Source: CAZTGZ01 sp964613385
GTDB lineage: Bacteria > Bacteroidota > Bacteroidia > NS11-12g > UBA9320
Reading direction: 5' to 3'
NCBI GenBank assembly: GCA_964613385.1
Contig: CAZTGZ010000010.1
Location: forward strand, 16,934 to 80,933
Length of the DNA: 64,000 bases
Position numbers and translations under genes: made by a program. Positions 44,489 through 54,166 of the stretch are shown here, one piece after another; within the stretch, counting starts at the first letter, position 1; each line of letters begins with the position of its first letter. The notes beneath the pieces are model-generated. The model saw only the letters and a list, made by a program, of their open reading frames with translations. It was not told where the DNA came from and made no database searches.

Positions 44489-45325
44489 ATGAGACGCTTT
44501 CTTTTCGTTTGGGCATGCTGCATTCTAATCGTTCCTGCATATTCGCAGTATCGGTTTACACGTTTTCCCAATGAGGTATATTTCGGTGTAGGCCATGTTA
44601 TATACCAGGGCGATGTCAGAAGCACCTCTCCCTTACTTGGTGGAGAAAAAAGTCCATTCAATTTTCAGGAGATGAATAGCTCGATAACAATCGGGTACGG
44701 ACACCGGTTCAGACGAAAATGGGCTTTTAGAAACAACCTCACTTTTATGAACTTTTCCGGCGACGATCAATTTGATCAAAGCAGAGATAAAATACAAAGA
44801 AACCTAAGCTTCAGAACACGAATGATTGAATATGCACCCTTGATTGAATACAGTCTGAAACATTGGGATATTAAGGGCTATAATAAACACCATCATTTGT
44901 ATTTGGCCGGAGGATTGAACTTGTTTTATTTCAATCCTCAGGCATCCTATCATGGAAAGTATTATGATTTACAACCCTTGTCAACTGAAGGTCAGGGATT
45001 TACGGGGGCCAAACCACCTTATCGCAGGATTTCCTGGTCCATGCCCCTGGTTTTGGGTTATCGATACAAGTTGAATCAAAATTTGGTATTTGGCGTGGAA
45101 GCTTCCATGCGAAAGTCCTTTACGGATTATCTGGATGACGTAAGCGGAAACTATTACGACAACAACGTAATCCGCGCAAATAAAGGCGATGCCGCGGCGT
45201 ATCTGGCCGATCAGAATCTGAGCGGTACACCCAGAAAGCAGGGCACAGGCAGAGGAAATCCGGCCAAAGGAGATAATTATTTTAACTTCATCTTCCTATT
45301 GTCATATTTCATCGGCAGCCGTTAA
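44489..45325 (+). CDS. DUF6089 outer-membrane protein (PorG-like)
   Basis: 278 residues from the ATG at 44489, which gives the signal peptide MRRFLFVWACCILIVPAYS. The mature protein opens FPNEVYFGVGHVIYQGDVR, the DUF6089 pattern shared with T9SS protein PorG, and continues as about eight to ten amphipathic strands ending FLLSYFIGSR. PorG links to the T9SS PorK/N ring in known species; whether this is the core PorG or a paralogue is open. It lies 51 bases upstream of a T9SS cargo protease. Confidence 0.8.
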   Translation: MRRFLFVWACCILIVPAYSQYRFTRFPNEVYFGVGHVIYQGDVRSTSPLLGGEKSPFNFQEMNSSITIGYGHRFRRKWAFRNNLTFMNFSGDDQFDQSRDKIQRNLSFRTRMIEYAPLIEYSLKHWDIKGYNKHHHLYLAGGLNLFYFNPQASYHGKYYDLQPLSTEGQGFTGAKPPYRRISWSMPLVLGYRYKLNQNLVFGVEASMRKSFTDYLDDVSGNYYDNNVIRANKGDAAAYLADQNLSGTPRKQGTGRGNPAKGDNYFNFIFLLSYFIGSR

Positions 45326-45341
45326 ATTGACCTGATTTTGT

Positions 45342-45349
45342 TATATTTG
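45342..45349 (+). promoter_or_regulatory. -7 box (TATATTTG) upstream of the M4 protease
   Basis: TATATTTG, 27 bases before the ATG at 45377, in the short gap after the DUF6089 gene. Confidence 0.4.
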
Positions 45350-45376
45350 ATTTTATGCCCACTTGATTCTCTGACT

Positions 45377-48300
45377 ATGAACAAAATGCTACCCACTCTT
45401 TTGCTACTTGTCATTTCTTCCTTCGCTTCCTTAGCCCAACAATCAAACCCACTGCTTTACCGGGTAATGGATGAACAAACCGGAAACACCCGATTTGCAG
45501 AGTTCAGGAACCCATATATGAATCAACAGGAGTTCATGGATTGGCTTAGGAAAGAAGAAGGCATTTCATTAGATATCAAATTCATTCAATACAAATCGGA
45601 AACCGACGAACTCGGAATTACCCATGTTCGGTTTTCACAGGAATATCATGGATTACCAGTCCATTTTGCCACCCTTATTATCCATATTAAAAACGGATTC
45701 GTGGAATCCTGGAACGGAAATTATTTTCACGGTAAGGGAATGAACGTCGGAGAATTGAAAACTGAACAGGGTAAATCAGAAATATTGAGCCATTATGCTT
45801 TGACAGAAGCTCAATTGCATCACCCATTAACAACTGAAGCGGGATATTGCCCTGTGGAAGGTTCATCCGTCGCTATTCCTTGCTTTTTGGCAGAAATTGA
45901 ATCTGAAATTAGCAATATTTATGAACAGATTTGGTGGGATGCAGACTTAAAACGCCCCATCAAGACCATTCCTATGCATATTTCCATGGATTCTGCGGGA
46001 AGAGCCAGCACCCATTATATTGGTCAACAACAGATTACTGCAGATTACGTTTCGGCAAATAAATTCAGACTTAGAGAGACCGGAAACCGCAATGTTTCAA
46101 CATTCAACGGTACTGTGAACAACGATTATACCGACACAGATAACAATTGGAATGATCCCAATATTAAAATTGCCGGAGATGTTCATAAAGGGGCTGAATT
46201 GGTGCACGATTTTATCAAAGATTATTTTGGCCGTGACAGCTATGGCAACAATGGTGATACCCTCATTTCTATATTAACAGCAGGTTCCGGAAATGCATTT
46301 TGGAGTCTCGCCAACAATACGGCCACTTTTCTGGTAGGCAGCAGTGGTGGCGTTGGTCCTTGTGCATCCATTGACGTAGTGGGACACGAATATGGCCACG
46401 GAATTTGCGATGAAAGCGCGAAACTGTTGTATTCAGGAACTGCATGTGCGCTGCATGAGAGCTATGCAGACATCAATGGCCACATGATAGAATTTTATCG
46501 CGACTCTGCAAAAGCCAACTGGTACCTTGGAGAAGAAGTCTGGACATCTTCGAACGGAATCAGAAACATGCAGGATCCACATTTATTTAAAAATCCGAAA
46601 GCGCTGGGAGGTCAATATTATCCGAATGGATGCCACGGCTCAGGTGGGGTTCAGAATTTTTGGTTCTATCTGATGGTGGCCGGAGATACCGGTGTAAATG
46701 AATTCAGCTACAGCTATGCATTGCCCGGATTGGGACATCGCAAGGCGGCTCAAATTACTTACAGAAGTATATTTTATTATCTCATTCCGCAGAGTGAATT
46801 CAAAGATGCTTTACTCGGAACATTGAAAGCCGCGAAAGATCTTTATGGAAGTTGTTCAGATGAGTTGAATCATACCTATCAGGCATGGAAGGCAGTAAAC
46901 GTGGATGACAAAAGTGTGGTTACAGTAGATTTGTCTCATGGAATTTCAGCCCCCGCTCAGGTTTGCAATGGTGCTCCCTCTCAGGTCGAATTTAAAAGCG
47001 TTGGAGACAAGTCCAGAACCGTACTATGGGAAATCAATCATAAAGACACTTCTTCAACACTGAATTGGACATATACGTTTAATAAAACCGGTTATTTCCA
47101 TGTTAAGCTTTCCACCCGAACCTGTGACAAGGTATTTCAGGATAGCATGGTTATCGCCATCAATATGAACCCTTCGCCGACTTTTACCATGCCTTTCGAT
47201 ACCAGTTGTCACTCGAAAGATACCGCCGTGTTCATAAATACCACAGTAAACAAGGATGTGTTGCCAATGGAATATGAATGGTATGTTGAACCACTCGATG
47301 CATACTTCAAAACCAAGGATCTAAAAGTGGTATTCAACGAAAACTTATCATATAACATATATCTGAAAGCCTATTACCCGGGTGGATGTTGGGAGAGAAT
47401 CAGCAAACCGTTGGTCGTTATAAATGCAGTGAAACCCAGTTTCAGTATCCTTCGAAATACCTGTCAGGGAAAAGCAGTTAAAGTTGTGAATCAAACCGAT
47501 ACCAGTCAGATACCCTTGAAGTTTACCTGGATCTATCCGGGGAATAAACAAATTCAGGGATTTCATCCCGGTGACCAGACCATTGGCAATTTTGGCTACC
47601 AACCTGTTGTTTTGAAAGCTGAAATGAATGGCAGAAATTGTGCGGATACAGCCATGAAATGGGTCGATATCTACCGAAATCCCGAACCGGATTTTACACA
47701 TGACAATCTTTGTTCAGGCTCCAGTTCTGTGCTTTACAATAAGGGAAAATATTATGCAGAAAAGGATTGGTTCATGTGGCATTTAGGTTATGCCAACCCG
47801 TATAACCAGGACAGCATCAGTTTCGATGTTATGGATTCAAGCACGAGATGGATTGGTCTTACCTTGTCTGATAAGCGGGGCTGCAATGCCACCATTTATA
47901 AAACACTTTCGGTGCAGAAACTGGATGTCAAAATGTCTGCGGGCTCAGTATGTCTGGGCGATTCAACCCCATTTAATTTTGATATAAACGCAGGGCAGGC
48001 CTATACGTTAAAATGGGCATCCGGAGAATTTGGACATAGCGCTAACCAAACGGGCAATTATCTTTACAAAAAGGCCGGAACTTATCAGTCCGACCTGGAG
48101 GTAACTACAAATGTTTGCAAGCGTAAAGTGCAAATACCGGTTACAGTTAAGCAAAAGATTACACCCATTTTTACGGGTGATGCTATTTGTGCCGGAGACA
48201 GCTCAGTTTTTACCAACAATACGCATAATGACGCATCGGTAAATTATTTATGGAAAGTTGACGAAAAAGCGATGTCACAATCCCGAAACTTCCGATCGAA

Positions 48301-48892
48301 ATTAGGCTCGGGTTCTGCCGGAACATTTCGGATTAAATTGGTTGCAAATCATACTGATGGATGTAAAGACAGTGCAGAATTGATGCATACCATTAACCCG
48401 CTGCCGGATTGCGGATACGCCATCACACGAAACCCGGAAGATGGAAACAATAGTTTTGTATTTATTCCGGTGGCTAAAAATCAAAAGAAATATGCCTGGG
48501 ATTTTGGCGACGGATATACGAGTGATCAGGAATCACCCATACACAATTATCCGGTGAACGGTAATTTCTATACCCGATTGAACATCGAAAGTCAGCAAGG
48601 CTGCAAATGCAATTCAGACCAGATGATTCAGGCCATTCATCTGGGCATTGGAGATGTAGATCAGGCATCGACCGTTTATCCTAATCCATTTGATGATTAT
48701 ATTGTCATTCCTGAGTCCGGATGGGTATATAAACTTATTTCCCTGGATGGAAAAGTCATCCGCACTGGGGTGAGCACCACAGATCATCAAAAACTTGAAT
48801 TGGTCGATGTAGTTCCCGGTGTTTACTGGCTTCAATACAAATCAGAATCGGAATCAGGCAGTATTAAGCTGGTTAAATTAGGGAAAGAATAG
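45377..48892 (+). CDS. Secreted M4 (thermolysin-like) metalloprotease with six repeats and T9SS sorting domain
   Basis: 1,171 residues from the ATG at 45377 (signal peptide MNKMLPTLLLLVISSFASLA). FTP-type propeptide (about 30-200); M4 domain with zinc site HEYGH (337-341), third ligand Glu in ALHESYADINGH and catalytic His in NGCHGSGG. Then six repeats of about 80 residues, each marked by a Cys near its start (530, 611, 696, 779, 859, 938), a PKD-like module with AWDFGDGYTS, and a type A T9SS C-terminal domain (VYPNPFDDYIV to KLVKLGKE). It is exported by T9SS and works outside the cell. Confidence 0.92.
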   Translation: MNKMLPTLLLLVISSFASLAQQSNPLLYRVMDEQTGNTRFAEFRNPYMNQQEFMDWLRKEEGISLDIKFIQYKSETDELGITHVRFSQEYHGLPVHFATLIIHIKNGFVESWNGNYFHGKGMNVGELKTEQGKSEILSHYALTEAQLHHPLTTEAGYCPVEGSSVAIPCFLAEIESEISNIYEQIWWDADLKRPIKTIPMHISMDSAGRASTHYIGQQQITADYVSANKFRLRETGNRNVSTFNGTVNNDYTDTDNNWNDPNIKIAGDVHKGAELVHDFIKDYFGRDSYGNNGDTLISILTAGSGNAFWSLANNTATFLVGSSGGVGPCASIDVVGHEYGHGICDESAKLLYSGTACALHESYADINGHMIEFYRDSAKANWYLGEEVWTSSNGIRNMQDPHLFKNPKALGGQYYPNGCHGSGGVQNFWFYLMVAGDTGVNEFSYSYALPGLGHRKAAQITYRSIFYYLIPQSEFKDALLGTLKAAKDLYGSCSDELNHTYQAWKAVNVDDKSVVTVDLSHGISAPAQVCNGAPSQVEFKSVGDKSRTVLWEINHKDTSSTLNWTYTFNKTGYFHVKLSTRTCDKVFQDSMVIAINMNPSPTFTMPFDTSCHSKDTAVFINTTVNKDVLPMEYEWYVEPLDAYFKTKDLKVVFNENLSYNIYLKAYYPGGCWERISKPLVVINAVKPSFSILRNTCQGKAVKVVNQTDTSQIPLKFTWIYPGNKQIQGFHPGDQTIGNFGYQPVVLKAEMNGRNCADTAMKWVDIYRNPEPDFTHDNLCSGSSSVLYNKGKYYAEKDWFMWHLGYANPYNQDSISFDVMDSSTRWIGLTLSDKRGCNATIYKTLSVQKLDVKMSAGSVCLGDSTPFNFDINAGQAYTLKWASGEFGHSANQTGNYLYKKAGTYQSDLEVTTNVCKRKVQIPVTVKQKITPIFTGDAICAGDSSVFTNNTHNDASVNYLWKVDEKAMSQSRNFRSKLGSGSAGTFRIKLVANHTDGCKDSAELMHTINPLPDCGYAITRNPEDGNNSFVFIPVAKNQKKYAWDFGDGYTSDQESPIHNYPVNGNFYTRLNIESQQGCKCNSDQMIQAIHLGIGDVDQASTVYPNPFDDYIVIPESGWVYKLISLDGKVIRTGVSTTDHQKLELVDVVPGVYWLQYKSESESGSIKLVKLGKE

Positions 48893-49027
48893 AGCTTAGG
48901 CTTAAGTAAGCAGAACCTGCCCTAAATGGTGCTTCAAATTCCGCTTGAGGCAGTATCCCAATAAAATATTAACGGAAATCATAAGCCTGCGGTGTTGATA
49001 TGATTGGGATGTATCATATTCGCAAAT

Positions 49028-49216
49028 ATGGAAAATGGCTCGACACATCGAACAGAAGATCAAAAAAAATCCGGCGAAGCGCTTATAACTGCGGGATTCA
49101 TCGGGTTTTTGATGGGCATCATCATTTATAGCATTGCTGTGAATGCCTGGGGATTATCGATGGCAATTCCTCTTTTTCTGATCTACAGGCTCCGAAAAAA
49201 GAATAAAAAGGGTTGA
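49028..49216 (+). CDS. Small two-helix membrane protein
   Basis: 62 residues from the ATG at 49028 (MENGSTHRTEDQKKSGE), a soluble basic N-terminus, then two hydrophobic helices separated by SIAVNAWG, and a basic tail RLRKKNKKG. No known family recognised. Followed by a bidirectional-looking terminator shared with pnp. Confidence 0.6.
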   Translation: MENGSTHRTEDQKKSGEALITAGFIGFLMGIIIYSIAVNAWGLSMAIPLFLIYRLRKKNKKG

Positions 49217-49268
49217 ATCAACGATATCGTGATTTGATCATTCTAAAGTATGCAGAACAACTAAAAAC

Positions 49269-49300
49269 AAAAGGCCCCCATTTTGTATTGGAGGCCTTTT
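49269..49300. terminator. Terminator between the small membrane protein gene and pnp
   Basis: AAAAGGCC (49269-49276) pairs with GGCCTTTT (49293-49300); A-run on one side and T-run on the other let it serve both convergent genes. Confidence 0.75.
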
Positions 49301-49341
49301 CATATTAAATCGTTGATTGATTATAAGAAGAATCTTCAGAA

Positions 49342-51555
49342 TTATCTGCGATCTCCGCCTCTGCGTCCGTTGTTGCGGTCTCTGCGGTCACCATTTCGGT
49401 CATTGCTTCTTTCCTTTCTTTCAGGTTCAACATAACCTTCAGGTTTTTCCAATAGCGGCTTTCTGGATAAGCGATATTTACCGGTCTTCTTGTCAACTTC
49501 CATTAATTGTACCTCAATGGCATCACCTTCTTTGTACAAGCCTTCCATGGTAGGTATGCGCTTATAATCAATTTCGCTGATATGCAATAAGCCTTGTTTT
49601 CCTGGTAAGAATTCTACAAAAGCCCCGAAATCCTGTATACCTTTCACAATTCCCTGATATACTTTTCCTTCTTCAGCTTCGGCACAAACCCCATCTATAT
49701 AAGCTTTTGCAGCGGCCATGTCATCCAGATTGCTGGACATGATTTCTACCACACCTTTGCCGTCAACTTCATCAATGGATATTGTTGTATTGGTTCTGGC
49801 CTGTAATTCCTGAATTACTTTTCCACCGGTTCCAATTACAGCTCCTATTTTGTCTTTTTCAATGGTAAAGCGAATAATTCTCGGGGTATGTGGTTTGTAA
49901 TCTTCGCGCGGTGCCGCAAGGGTTTTGTCCATTTCATCCAAAATATGGAGGCGTCCTTTTTTAGCTTGTTCCAGCGCCTGGGCAAGAACATCATAAGAAA
50001 GGCCATTCACTTTTATATCCATTTGGCAAGCCAGAATTCCATTCCGGTTACCAACTACTTTAAAGTCCATATCTCCTAAATGATCTTCATCGCCGAGAAT
50101 GTCAGAAAGAATGGCGTATTTCCCGGTTTCTTCGTCAGAAATCATACCCATAGCAATTCCTGAAACACCGGATTTCATTTGAATTCCTGCATCCATTAAA
50201 GCCAATGAACCCGCACAAACGGTAGCCATACTTGATGACCCATTGGATTCCAGAATGTCGGAAACGATTCGAATGGTATAGGACATTTCTTCCGGTAACA
50301 TTTTCTCCAGACCTCTTTTGGCCAGGTTTCCGTGCCCAACTTCACGACGGCCAACGCCGCGTATCATTTTGGCTTCACCTGTGCTGAATGGAGGGAAGTT
50401 ATAGTGTAACATGAATTTGGCAAATCCATGAAGATTCGGGCTGTCCAGCAATTGTTCATCCAGTTTAGATCCAAGGGTAACCGTTGTAAGTGACTGGGTT
50501 TCACCTCTGGTAAATACGGCAGATCCATGCGCTGAAGGCAAATAGTCAACTTCACTCCAAATTGGGCGAACTTCATCCAATGCCCGGCCATCTAAACGGC
50601 TTCTGGTTTCTAACACCATATTCCGAACCGCCTTCTTCTTTGCACTTTTGAAATATTTCTTAATGAGGCTTGCCTTTTCAGCTTCTAATTCTTCACCAAA
50701 TGATGCGATGTAGTCATTCAGAATCGCTTCAAATGCATCACTTCTTTCCTGTTTTGCGGTGGACGATTTGGCCACAGCATAAAGCTTATCGTAAAGTGCC
50801 TGATGAACTTCTTTTTTCAGATCTTCATCATTCACTTCGTGCTGATATACACGGGCTGGTTTGCGTCCTCCGGCCAATTCGCATAAGTCTAACTGAGCCT
50901 GACACAGACTCTTAATTTGCTGGTGAGCAAACTTCAGAGCTTCAACCATATCGGCTTCAGAAACTTCATTCATATCGCCTTCAACCATGTTCAGGTCGCG
51001 CATGGTTCCTCCCACAATGATATCTAAATCGCTTTCTTTGATTTCTTCACGGCTCGGATTCACCACAAATGAACCATTGATGCGCCCAATGCGAACTTCA
51101 CTCAGTGGCCCGTCAAAGGGGATATCGCTCAACATGACCGCGGCAGAAGCTGCCAATCCGACCAATGCATCGGGCATTATGTTGTCATCGGAGCTGATTA
51201 AAGTAACCAATACTTGTATTTCAGCATGATAATCTTCCGGGAATAAAGGACGCAATGCGCGGTCGATAAGTCTTGAAATCAGGATTTCGTAATCTGATGG
51301 TCTGGCTTCCCGACGCAAAAAGCTGCCGGGTATTCTGCCTACTGCGGCGAATTTCTCCTGGTAATCAACGGACAATGGAAGGAAATCAATACCTTCTCTG
51401 GCTTCATTGTTCGATACAACGGTGGCCAATATCATGGTTTTTCCTTGTGACAATACAACGGATCCATGTGCCTGTTTTGCCAAAACGCCTGTTTCGAGCG
51501 TTACGACCTGACCGTTATCCAGTGTGATTTGTTTTCTGATGGCTTGAGGTTTCAT
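49342..51555 (-). CDS. pnp: Polyribonucleotide nucleotidyltransferase (PNPase)
   Basis: 737 residues. Two RNase PH-like cores (REGIDFLPLSVDYQEKFAAVGRIPGSF; GSAVFTRGETQSLTTVTLG; GDMDFKVVGNRNGILACQMD), KH domain with IGAVIGTGGKVIQEL, S1 domain with GIVKGIQDFGAFVEFLPGKQGLLHISE. It degrades RNA from the 3' end by phosphorolysis. The C-terminus ends in an Arg/Asp/Gly/Asn-rich tail (about 20 residues, finishing GRRGGDRR), likely disordered and RNA-contacting. Follows rpsO, with a terminator-like hairpin between them. Confidence 0.97.
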   Translation of the reverse strand: MKPQAIRKQITLDNGQVVTLETGVLAKQAHGSVVLSQGKTMILATVVSNNEAREGIDFLPLSVDYQEKFAAVGRIPGSFLRREARPSDYEILISRLIDRALRPLFPEDYHAEIQVLVTLISSDDNIMPDALVGLAASAAVMLSDIPFDGPLSEVRIGRINGSFVVNPSREEIKESDLDIIVGGTMRDLNMVEGDMNEVSEADMVEALKFAHQQIKSLCQAQLDLCELAGGRKPARVYQHEVNDEDLKKEVHQALYDKLYAVAKSSTAKQERSDAFEAILNDYIASFGEELEAEKASLIKKYFKSAKKKAVRNMVLETRSRLDGRALDEVRPIWSEVDYLPSAHGSAVFTRGETQSLTTVTLGSKLDEQLLDSPNLHGFAKFMLHYNFPPFSTGEAKMIRGVGRREVGHGNLAKRGLEKMLPEEMSYTIRIVSDILESNGSSSMATVCAGSLALMDAGIQMKSGVSGIAMGMISDEETGKYAILSDILGDEDHLGDMDFKVVGNRNGILACQMDIKVNGLSYDVLAQALEQAKKGRLHILDEMDKTLAAPREDYKPHTPRIIRFTIEKDKIGAVIGTGGKVIQELQARTNTTISIDEVDGKGVVEIMSSNLDDMAAAKAYIDGVCAEAEEGKVYQGIVKGIQDFGAFVEFLPGKQGLLHISEIDYKRIPTMEGLYKEGDAIEVQLMEVDKKTGKYRLSRKPLLEKPEGYVEPERKERSNDRNGDRRDRNNGRRGGDRR

Positions 51556-51611
51556 AATTTTAAATTTTGCTTTTAATTAACGGCTGGTCGGGACTTGTGA
51601 TATATAAACAG

Positions 51612-51644
51612 AAAAAGCCTTAATCTATCCGAAAAAGGCTTTTT
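51612..51644 (-). terminator. rpsO-pnp intergenic terminator/attenuator
   Basis: AAAAAGCCTT (51612-51621) pairs with AAGGCTTTTT (51635-51644); on the minus strand a T run ends it. It lies 24 bases past the rpsO stop and about 57 bases before pnp, so only some transcripts would reach pnp, as in other rpsO-pnp loci. Confidence 0.75.
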
Positions 51645-51667
51645 GTGTATCGGATTTGCATCTCCGA

Positions 51668-51937
51668 TTATTTTCTGATACCCAATTTGGCGATGATTTC
51701 CCTGTAACGGAAAATATCCTTCTTGGCAATATAATTCAATAATGAACGACGCTTTCCAACCAATCTGATCAGATTTAACTCTGCAGAATGATCTTTCTTA
51801 TTTTCCTTCAAATGTTGGGTTAAATGAGAAATTCTGTGCGTAAATAACGCTATCTGAGCCTCAGCAGAACCGGTATTGGTTTGGTTGCCTCCATACTCTG
51901 TGAAAATCTGATTCTTCAATTCGGAAGATAATCGCAT
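51668..51937 (-). CDS. rpsO: 30S ribosomal protein S15
   Basis: 89 residues, the standard length. TGSAEAQIALFTHRISHLTQHLKENKKD and LIRLVGKRRSLLNYI are S15 hallmarks. It binds the central domain of 16S rRNA. It has its own consensus promoter at 51965-51996 and is followed by pnp, the gene order seen in many bacteria. Confidence 0.98.
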   Translation of the reverse strand: MRLSSELKNQIFTEYGGNQTNTGSAEAQIALFTHRISHLTQHLKENKKDHSAELNLIRLVGKRRSLLNYIAKKDIFRYREIIAKLGIRK

Positions 51938-51964
51938 ATCTGTATATCTTTATTTAACGGGCTG

Positions 51965-51996
51965 CAAATGTAGACAATTCTATGTATTAAACCAAA
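51965..51996 (-). promoter_or_regulatory. rpsO promoter, Bacteroidota type
   Basis: Minus strand TTTG (51996-51993), 20-base spacer, TACATTTG (51972-51965): a perfect consensus. The leader would be about 20-24 bases. Confidence 0.82.
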
Positions 51997-52019
51997 GAAA
52001 TTACCAAAAAAACCTACGC

Positions 52020-54095
52020 TCAGTAAGCCCCATTCCATTTTCTCATGCCCCATTCCATTCCCAACAACAATACAATCACCCAAAACAACCATTTTTGGTG
52101 AATTAAGTCCTTGAAAACCTGCTCCGTAGATAAAGTGGCAACCGACACATCCGTTTCTTTGAGTTTTTGAATTAACTGTTCAAACTGACCCGGTTTATAT
52201 ACGGCACCGCCTGTTGCTCCCGACATTTGTCTGAGTAAGGCATGGTTCGCAACACTTTCCATTTTTTCCATTTGCAGCGGTTTAACTACGATACTCCCTT
52301 TTTGAATTACTTCTTTTCCTGAAATGGTCGTTTTAGCTGTCCAGTTGTATCTATCCGGACTTAAAATGCCGGCATTCAATTCATACACACTTCCCTTGGG
52401 TGAAAATGTATACGGATATGCCTTGCCAGCACTGTTTTTGAGTTCCATGCGAACTTCCCCTTTATTTACCGCCTCGTAATTGTCATTATAAACCTCAGCA
52501 TTAAAAACCAGGGGCTCATTTTCGTTGTATGAACGCTGTTCCGGTTGTACCCTGAATTTTCGTTTATCGGCTTTTACCGAAAGATATTGAACGGTTTTTC
52601 CGATTACTTCAGTCACCTGTGCATGGTTCCCACTTTTCTCGAAATCATTTAACCACCATTTCCAAATACCTTCCCCAAGCGTGATGCCGGTTCTATAGCC
52701 TTCTGCATCATCTAAATACCACAATGCTTCATTGCTTTTTATTGCACCGATTTTCTGATACAACAAAATTTTATCCTGAGATGGCACTTGAAAATTGGCA
52801 AACGGACTCAGCAAAGGTGGCCATGAAGCCAACGAAAATTTTGTGTTGTCATTGAGCTCAAAAACACTGAAAGACTGGTTGTAACTCGGCAAACTCTGAT
52901 TGAAGGAACCATTTTGACCTTTCAACACTCCGCCAATTTGAAGCTGATTAAACAAATTCAGATTGCTTTGCTTCCCGATAAACATCCAAACCGGAATGCG
53001 GGAGCTTTTTAACCCATCTGCCAAAACTTTTTCTGCCTGGGTACTCGCGCAGTTATGTAAAATAACCAGATCGAATTTTTTACAATAATCCAGATTCGGA
53101 ATTTCTCCCGTTTTCAGCTCAAAAGAATATTGTTCAAAACTTCGGATTGCTTGCCCCAAAACGCTTAAATCAGGATGAGGGGAATGCCCGAGACAGAGTA
53201 CCTTTTGTCTTCCGTCAATCACATCAATATAACAATCGCGAATGTTGTTGAGATACGTTTTCTCTCCCTTGAGATTCGAAATTCTGATTTGATAAGATAA
53301 TGTTCCTGTTTCAGTGGCTTTCAACATAAAGGGAAAACTCGCCGAGTATGGATTTCCATTGATTTGACCCTGGCTTGAAGCCACTTTTTTGCCTTTATGG
53401 AACACCTCAACTGTGAATGGTTGTGCTGCACATTTACGAGAACTCACATCCACCACTATGGGGAATTCATTACCCAGATATGCGAGTGTATTGGTTCGGA
53501 CCGAACTGATCAGGAAATCGCTGCGCACGGTGGTGTCGCCCAGTGCCAGGGAATAAACAGGTAGTTTAAGGGATTTGCTTTGATAGTAAGGGTTACTTCC
53601 CTTATTGTAAATTCCATCCGAAATTAATAAAACCGCACCCGAACTCCGATCATCATAGGTTTGCATCACGGTTTCGAAAACAGAAGAAATGCTGGTTTCT
53701 TTTTCCGCAAATGATTCCGCTTTTCCATTTTCTGTGCTGCCTCCAAATCGCATGAAACTGAGTTCATATTTATCTGACAACTCGGATTCTATCTGATCGT
53801 ACCATTTCTGATAGCGTTCCTTCTGACCCGCGCTTTGCACGCTTTCGCTGTTATCGGCTGCAACTACGAGCAGCGGCTTATTCAAAATGTTTTTCTCAAA
53901 CAGGATGAGCGGTTCCAACAATAAAAAAGCCAGTATTGATACACCGATCATTCTCAGGGATGCCATAACCAATTGCGTTTTTCTGTCGCCTTTTGCTATG
54001 CTTCGGCCGTATAGAAAACCGGCATATAGCAGCCCACAAAGAATACACAGTAGAATAAACCAACTTGGATAAGCACTAATCAGTGAAAATGGCAT
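52020..54095 (-). CDS. Membrane-anchored VWA-like protein of unknown function
   Basis: 691 residues. Two N-terminal helices (about 12-30 and 45-65), then a VWA-type strand with MIDAS-like DNSES (81-85) and a later SGAVLLISDGIYN, a long beta-rich periplasmic part, and a C-terminal helix (about 668-685, KWLFWVIVLLLGMEW). The arrangement resembles BatA/BatB-like and other VWA membrane proteins of Bacteroidota. No enzyme motif seen. Its -7 box is five bases from the ATG. Confidence 0.65.
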   Translation of the reverse strand: MPFSLISAYPSWFILLCILCGLLYAGFLYGRSIAKGDRKTQLVMASLRMIGVSILAFLLLEPLILFEKNILNKPLLVVAADNSESVQSAGQKERYQKWYDQIESELSDKYELSFMRFGGSTENGKAESFAEKETSISSVFETVMQTYDDRSSGAVLLISDGIYNKGSNPYYQSKSLKLPVYSLALGDTTVRSDFLISSVRTNTLAYLGNEFPIVVDVSSRKCAAQPFTVEVFHKGKKVASSQGQINGNPYSASFPFMLKATETGTLSYQIRISNLKGEKTYLNNIRDCYIDVIDGRQKVLCLGHSPHPDLSVLGQAIRSFEQYSFELKTGEIPNLDYCKKFDLVILHNCASTQAEKVLADGLKSSRIPVWMFIGKQSNLNLFNQLQIGGVLKGQNGSFNQSLPSYNQSFSVFELNDNTKFSLASWPPLLSPFANFQVPSQDKILLYQKIGAIKSNEALWYLDDAEGYRTGITLGEGIWKWWLNDFEKSGNHAQVTEVIGKTVQYLSVKADKRKFRVQPEQRSYNENEPLVFNAEVYNDNYEAVNKGEVRMELKNSAGKAYPYTFSPKGSVYELNAGILSPDRYNWTAKTTISGKEVIQKGSIVVKPLQMEKMESVANHALLRQMSGATGGAVYKPGQFEQLIQKLKETDVSVATLSTEQVFKDLIHQKWLFWVIVLLLGMEWGMRKWNGAY

Positions 54096-54100
54096 AACGG

Positions 54101-54108
54101 CAAAGGTA
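54101..54108 (-). promoter_or_regulatory. -7 box (TACCTTTG) of the VWA-like gene
   Basis: Minus strand TACCTTTG followed by five bases and ATG at 54095. Confidence 0.5.
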
Positions 54109-54166
54109 ATCTGAATTCTCTCCTTCCTGAACGTTAAATCAACGAATAATCATGTATGATGGCAGA

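Noticed and set aside
48894..48911. Terminator after the M4 protease
   Set aside because: A five-base stem GCTTA/TAAGC with no T run; too weak to call.
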